Source: JBCCGI01 sp039029355
GTDB lineage: Bacteria > Planctomycetota > UBA1135 > GCA-002686595
Reading direction: 5' to 3'
Assembly (NCBI GenBank): GCA_039029355.1
Contig: JBCCGI010000160.1
Coordinates: forward strand, 1-9,321
Length of the DNA stretch: 9,321 nt
Made by a program: the position numbers and the translations under genes. The notes under the pieces were generated by a model, which made no database searches, was not told the DNA's origin, and saw only the letters and a list, made by a program, of their open reading frames with translations. Numbering within the stretch: position 1 is the first letter of the stretch; the number at the start of each line of letters is the position of its first letter. Below are positions 6,767 to 9,321 of the stretch, in pieces.

Positions 6767-7204
6767 TCAAGACTCTTCGCCTTCGGCCGCCGCGGCGGCT
6801 TCGGCTTTCTTCGCAGCGCGCTTGGCGGCGGTGCGCTCGTCGCGGCGCGCCGACTTGGCCTCGGCGCGCTTCGCCTTGGCGTCGACGCGGCGCGTTTGCG
6901 TCCGGGTCTCGTTCTTCCGGCCGGAGCGGTCGCGCGCCTTCTTCGTCGCGACGCCTTCGTAGACGCCGGAGCGCTGGAAGATCGAGTGGACGGTCTCGCT
7001 GGGCCGGGCGCCCTTCAGCACCCAGTGCCGCGCGCGCTCGACGTCGAGCTTGAGACGCAGCTCCTCGACCGGAGAGATCGGGTCGTAGACCCCGAGCGTG
7101 TCCAGGGTGCGACCGTCGCGCGGCTTGCTGCGGTCGGCGACGGAGATGCGGTAGCAGGGCGCGTTGCGGCGCCCGGTGCGCTTCATGCGAATGACGACGG
7201 ACAT
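6767..7204 (-). CDS. rpsP: 30S ribosomal protein S16 with basic C-terminal extension
   Basis: S16 is an early-assembling small-subunit protein that binds 16S rRNA. Residues 1-85 are classical S16: SVVIRMKRTGRRNAPCYRI (2-20), VADRSKPRDGR (22-32), LGVYDP (37-42) and HWVLKGARPSETVHSIFQRSG (60-80). The ATG at 7204 is chosen because it gives this exact family N-terminus, although the frame stays open upstream. The protein has 145 residues where many S16 proteins have about 80-90; residues 86-145 are a Lys/Arg/Ala/Glu-rich, probably helical tail ending in an acidic EGEES. GGAGG lies at 7219-7223, 14 nt from the ATG, longer than usual spacing. It follows ffh by 88 nt, a common pairing, but rimM, trmD and rplS do not follow it. 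Confidence 0.96.
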   Translation of the reverse strand: MSVVIRMKRTGRRNAPCYRISVADRSKPRDGRTLDTLGVYDPISPVEELRLKLDVERARHWVLKGARPSETVHSIFQRSGVYEGVATKKARDRSGRKNETRTQTRRVDAKAKRAEAKSARRDERTAAKRAAKKAEAAAAAEGEES

Positions 7205-7218
7205 GTCGGGCGGGTCTT

Positions 7219-7223
7219 CCTCC
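7219..7223 (-). promoter_or_regulatory. GGAGG ribosome-binding sequence before rpsP, long spacing
   Basis: The strongest Shine-Dalgarno match in the window, but 14 nt from the rpsP ATG. No other start codon lies at better spacing that would preserve the conserved S16 N-terminus, so either the long spacer works or RNA folding shortens it. Confidence 0.55.
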
Positions 7224-7289
7224 GAAGAACTGAACAGGAACTCACGCGGGGCAATCAGAGGCCGCCCCCGCGGAAAAATTCGGGCGGGG

Positions 7290-7295
7290 AGTCTA
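7290..7295 (-). promoter_or_regulatory. Candidate -10 element for rpsP overlapping the ffh stop codon
   Basis: Minus strand CGCTAGACTC contains TAGACT, whose TAG is the ffh stop codon. At the same distance downstream as in the rpmE promoter there is an ATTTTTCCG element (7271-7280 region). No -35 match is visible at 17 bp (GGAAAA), so confidence rests on similarity to the rpmE site. Confidence 0.33.
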
Positions 7296-8897
7296 GCGTC
7301 TCTTGCCGCCCTTTTTCCTCTTCTTCTTGTCCTTCTGTTTGCGCTTTGAGCCGCTCTTGCGCGTGGCCGAGCGCCCCATCGGGCGCGGGCCGCCCCCCAA
7401 GAGGCCCTCCATGTCCCCCGCGCCGAGGCCTCCGAGGCCACCCGGAGCGCCGGCGGCTCCGCCGCCTCCGCCCCCGCCAAACAGGCCGCCGAGGCCGCCT
7501 AGGCCGCCGAGGAGCCCCCCGCCGCCGGGATCCGCGGCGAGCTCGCCATCGGCGCTCATGCCGCGCAGGGCTTCCTTCTTGCTTTTGGCCCCCAGCTTGG
7601 CGCCGAGGCCCATCTTGTTCATCTGCTTCATGACCTGCTTCATCGCCTTGAACGACTTCAGCAGGTCGTTGACGGCCTGGACCTCCTGCCCGGCCCCACG
7701 CGAGATCCGCCGGCGGCGGCTCATGTCGAGCATCTCGGGGTGCAGCCGCTCCTTGGGCGTCATCGAGGTGAAGAGTGCCTCGAGGCGGTTCATCTGCCGG
7801 TCGTCGACGTCGACCTGATCCATCAGGCCGCCCATCCCCGGCATCATCCCCAGCACCTTCTTCATCGGGCCGAGCTTCCGGATCATCCGGAGCTGGGCGA
7901 GCATGTCCTCGAGCGTGAAGCTGCCGAGGACCAGCTTCTCGTAGGTGGCCTGGGCCTCGTGCTCGTCGATCTTCTCCTGCGCCGTCTCGACCAGGCTGAC
8001 CACGTCGCCCATGCCGAGGATGCGGCCGGCCATGCGCTCGGCCGAGAAGGCGTCGAGGTCCTCGATCCCCTCGCCGGTGCCCAGGAAGAGGATCGGGCAG
8101 CCGGTGACCTCCTTGAGGCTGACGGCCGCGCCGCCGCGCGCGTCGCCGTCGAGCTTGGTCAGGATCACGCCGGTCAGCGACAGGCGCTTGTGGAACTCCT
8201 CGGCCGAACGCACCGCGTCCTGGCCGGTCATCGCGTCGACCACCAGGATCTGGTTCTTCGGCCGGGTCGCGGCGGCGATCTCGGCCACCTCGGCCATCAG
8301 CTCGTCGTCGACGTGCAGGCGGCCGGCGGTGTCGAGGATCACCAGGTCGTGGCCGTTGTCGCGGGCGTGCTGCACGCCGCGGCGGCACACCTCGGGGGCC
8401 GAGACGCCCTCCTCGTGGAAGACCGGCACGTCGAGCTTCCGGCCCAGCACCCGCAGCTGCTCGACCGCCGCCGGCCGCTTGATGTCGGCGGCGACCAGCA
8501 GCGGCCGCTTCTGGTGCTTCTCGCGCAGGAAGCGCGCCAGCTTGGCGCAGGTGGTCGTCTTGCCCGCGCCCTGGAGGCCGGCCATCAGGAGCACGGTCGG
8601 CGGCTTCTTCTCGAGCTCGAGGGCCGCGTCCTCGGGCCCCATCAGCTCGACCAGGGCCCCGTGCACCGCGTGCACGAACTGCTCGGAGGGGTCAACCCCC
8701 GCCAGCACCTCGGCGCCGGTGACCTGTGCGCGCACGCGCTCGAGGAAGGTGCCGACCACGCGGAAGTGGACGTCGGCCTCGAGCAGCGCGGTACGGACGG
8801 CCCGCAGGCCCTCCTCGATGTTTTCTTCGCTCAGCTCCTTCTTCCCGCGCAGCGAGGAGAAGGCATCGCCGAGTCTCTGGGTGAGGGTCTCGAACAT
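7293..8897 (-). CDS. ffh: Signal recognition particle protein Ffh (SRP54)
   Basis: Ffh is the GTPase that, with SRP RNA, recognises signal sequences on nascent chains and docks with FtsY at the membrane. The 534 residues show the N domain (1-85, starting MFETLTQRLGDAFSSLRG and ALLEADVHFRVV), the G domain with P-loop GLQGAGKTTT (107-116), DIKRPAAVEQL (138-148), DTAGR (189-193) and TKLDGDARGG (247-256), and the Met-rich M domain (about 325-430) with SRRRRISRGAG (393-403) that contacts SRP RNA. After residue 450 comes an unusual tail: a Gly/Leu-rich stretch (457-502) and a Lys-rich end (512-534). E. coli Ffh ends near 453, so this is an extension of about 80 residues. ATG at 8897 is chosen by family N-terminus, although the frame is open further upstream; no Shine-Dalgarno sequence precedes it. 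Followed by rpsP. Confidence 0.97.
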   Translation of the reverse strand: MFETLTQRLGDAFSSLRGKKELSEENIEEGLRAVRTALLEADVHFRVVGTFLERVRAQVTGAEVLAGVDPSEQFVHAVHGALVELMGPEDAALELEKKPPTVLLMAGLQGAGKTTTCAKLARFLREKHQKRPLLVAADIKRPAAVEQLRVLGRKLDVPVFHEEGVSAPEVCRRGVQHARDNGHDLVILDTAGRLHVDDELMAEVAEIAAATRPKNQILVVDAMTGQDAVRSAEEFHKRLSLTGVILTKLDGDARGGAAVSLKEVTGCPILFLGTGEGIEDLDAFSAERMAGRILGMGDVVSLVETAQEKIDEHEAQATYEKLVLGSFTLEDMLAQLRMIRKLGPMKKVLGMMPGMGGLMDQVDVDDRQMNRLEALFTSMTPKERLHPEMLDMSRRRRISRGAGQEVQAVNDLLKSFKAMKQVMKQMNKMGLGAKLGAKSKKEALRGMSADGELAADPGGGGLLGGLGGLGGLFGGGGGGGAAGAPGGLGGLGAGDMEGLLGGGPRPMGRSATRKSGSKRKQKDKKKRKKGGKRR

Positions 8898-9090
8898 GGC
8901 TGACTGGAGATTGTGCCGCCCCCACCTGCTTTTTCCCGGTTTCCCACGAAGAAAAGAGGCGCTAACGACGTCTGAGATTGCGCGTAGGGGAGAACGACCC
9001 CGCGCGGGTCGAACGCGACCACCGCCATCGACAGCTGGCGGTCGCGGGGCCGAGTCCGGGGGGGCTCGGTCTCGAAAAGAGGCTTCCGGG
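8898..9090. other. Hairpin-rich divergent intergenic region between ffh and the aminotransferase gene
   Basis: No gene is supported here. It should hold the ffh promoter (minus) and probably that of the aminotransferase (plus), but no strong -10/-35 pair stands out on either strand; GCTAACGA on the plus strand near 8962 is a weak -10 candidate. Several inverted repeats occur: CGACCC/GGGTCG (8995-9011), the long imperfect hairpin 9014-9046, CCGAG/CTCGG (9050-9069) enclosing a run of seven G, and the perfect hairpin at 9082-9105 just to the right. SRP RNA and tRNA were looked for and not found. Confidence 0.6.
9014..9046. repeat. Long imperfect inverted repeat
   Basis: CGCGA (9014-9018) plus CCGCCA (9022-9027) pair with TGGCGG (9036-9041) plus TCGCG (9042-9046), giving 11 bp with a 3-nt bulge and an 8-nt loop. 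It could be an RNA structure in the ffh leader or a protein-binding palindrome. Confidence 0.6.
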
Positions 9091-9105
9091 CTGAGTGCCG
9101 GAAGC
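9073..9105 (-). terminator. Terminator-like hairpin plus T tract facing ffh
   Basis: Read on the minus strand, GCTTCCGG and CCGGAAGC form a perfect 8-bp stem with an 8-nt loop, immediately followed by CTCTTTTCG. This is the layout of an intrinsic terminator with a short U tract. It ends about 175 nt upstream of the ffh start codon, so it would block leftward transcription entering ffh from beyond, or act as a leader attenuator if the ffh promoter lies further right. The plus-strand reading lacks a T tract. Confidence 0.5.
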
Positions 9106-9321
9106 AGGGGGAAGGCGGGCGCGGCCTGGCAGGGCCTGCCGCCGACGGCAGCGCCCGACGACGACGCGCAGAACGAAGATCTCTGGTTCGAGGTGCAGCG
9201 TGCCTTCACCGTGGATCGCAGCATGATCACCCTCAACAACGGCGGCGTCTGCCCTTCGCCGGCCGACGTGCAGAATGCGCTTGCGCGCTACCTGAGCTAC
9301 TCCAACGAGGCGCCAGCCTAC
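9091..9321 (+). CDS. Class V aminotransferase, isopenicillin-N-epimerase-like (partial; start uncertain, 3' end outside window)
   Basis: The frame ending at 9321 encodes a segment from about 9163: EDLWFEVQRAFTVD, then LNNGGVCPSPADVQNALARY and LSYSNEAPAY. This is the typical N-terminal region of PLP-dependent class V aminotransferases of the isopenicillin-N epimerase / selenocysteine-lyase-like group, where LNNGG begins the cofactor domain. The PLP lysine lies outside the window, so the reaction cannot be assigned. Members of this group in related bacteria are often exported by the Tat pathway, but no RR-motif signal peptide is visible in frame upstream. In frame the only ATG is at 8896, inside the divergent ffh start; GTG is absent between 8901 and 9192. 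CTG at 9091, 8 nt after AGAGG, is used here as a placeholder start. The 5' end may be frameshifted or degenerate. Confidence 0.7.
   Translation, partial: MSAGSRGKAGAAWQGLPPTAAPDDDAQNEDLWFEVQRAFTVDRSMITLNNGGVCPSPADVQNALARYLSYSNEAPAY

Noticed and set aside
7255..8388. 377-codon minus-strand open frame overlapping ffh in another frame
   Set aside because: Arg/Pro/Gly-rich out-of-frame reading of ffh with no recognisable domain.
8985..9060. tRNA-like T-arm on the minus strand (GCGTTCGACCCGC, about 9003-9017)
   Set aside because: The T loop fits TTCRANY, but no matching 7-bp acceptor stem, anticodon arm or CCA is found at the right distances.
9082..9125. Possible SRP RNA (4.5S) core because of the CCGGAAGCAGG string near ffh
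   Set aside because: The conserved core needs a GGAA loop closed by CC/GG, followed by the AGCAG asymmetric loop; here the GGAA is part of a different perfect stem and the paired strand is missing.

Overview
This window is a G+C-rich stretch (well over 60% by eye) of ordinary chromosome, dominated by a run of eight same-direction genes on the minus strand. In transcription order they are ffh (SRP GTPase), rpsP (S16), a lysine-tailed protein with an endonuclease III-like fold, maf (nucleotide pyrophosphatase), rpmE (L31), prfA (release factor 1), a multi-pass membrane protein of unknown function, and prmC (release-factor methyltransferase). ssb (minus, cut by the window start) and a small PilZ-domain gene (plus) lie at the left. 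At the right edge the first part of a class V aminotransferase gene runs on the plus strand. No CRISPR array, insertion sequence, phage gene, rRNA or convincing tRNA was seen.

The organism is probably a Planctomycetota-like or other high-GC Gram-negative bacterium. The hints are: histone H1-like Lys/Ala/Pro tails; tail extensions on S16 and Ffh; a Lys/Pro-rich membrane protein; a probable isopenicillin-N-epimerase-like aminotransferase; and a scarcity of clear Shine-Dalgarno sites. This placement is inference from style, not from a marker comparison.

Layout: 1-441 ssb; 442-592 divergent intergenic region; 593-973 PilZ gene, overlapping tail-to-tail with prmC (960-1793); 1855-3093 membrane protein; 3254-4336 prfA; 4382-4600 rpmE; 4722-5312 maf; 5323-6669 endonuclease III-like protein with coiled coil and basic tail; 6767-7204 rpsP; 7293-8897 ffh; about 8898-9090 a hairpin-rich intergenic stretch; from about 9091 the partial aminotransferase. 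The minus-strand genes share a translation theme: ribosomal proteins S16 and L31, RF1, the enzyme that methylates RF1, and the SRP protein that acts on nascent chains. The usual rpsP neighbours rimM, trmD and rplS are absent downstream of rpsP.

The most interesting item is the 448-residue protein at 5323-6669. Its N-terminal domain looks like an endonuclease III (HhH-GPD) fold in which the catalytic Lys, the catalytic Asp and the iron-sulfur cysteines are replaced, followed by a charged coiled coil and a 128-residue tail that is nearly half lysine. It looks like a former DNA-repair enzyme turned into a DNA-coating or nucleoid protein. Secondary items are a shared promoter-proximal motif before rpmE and rpsP, a terminator-like hairpin facing ffh, and the unclear 5' end of the aminotransferase gene.
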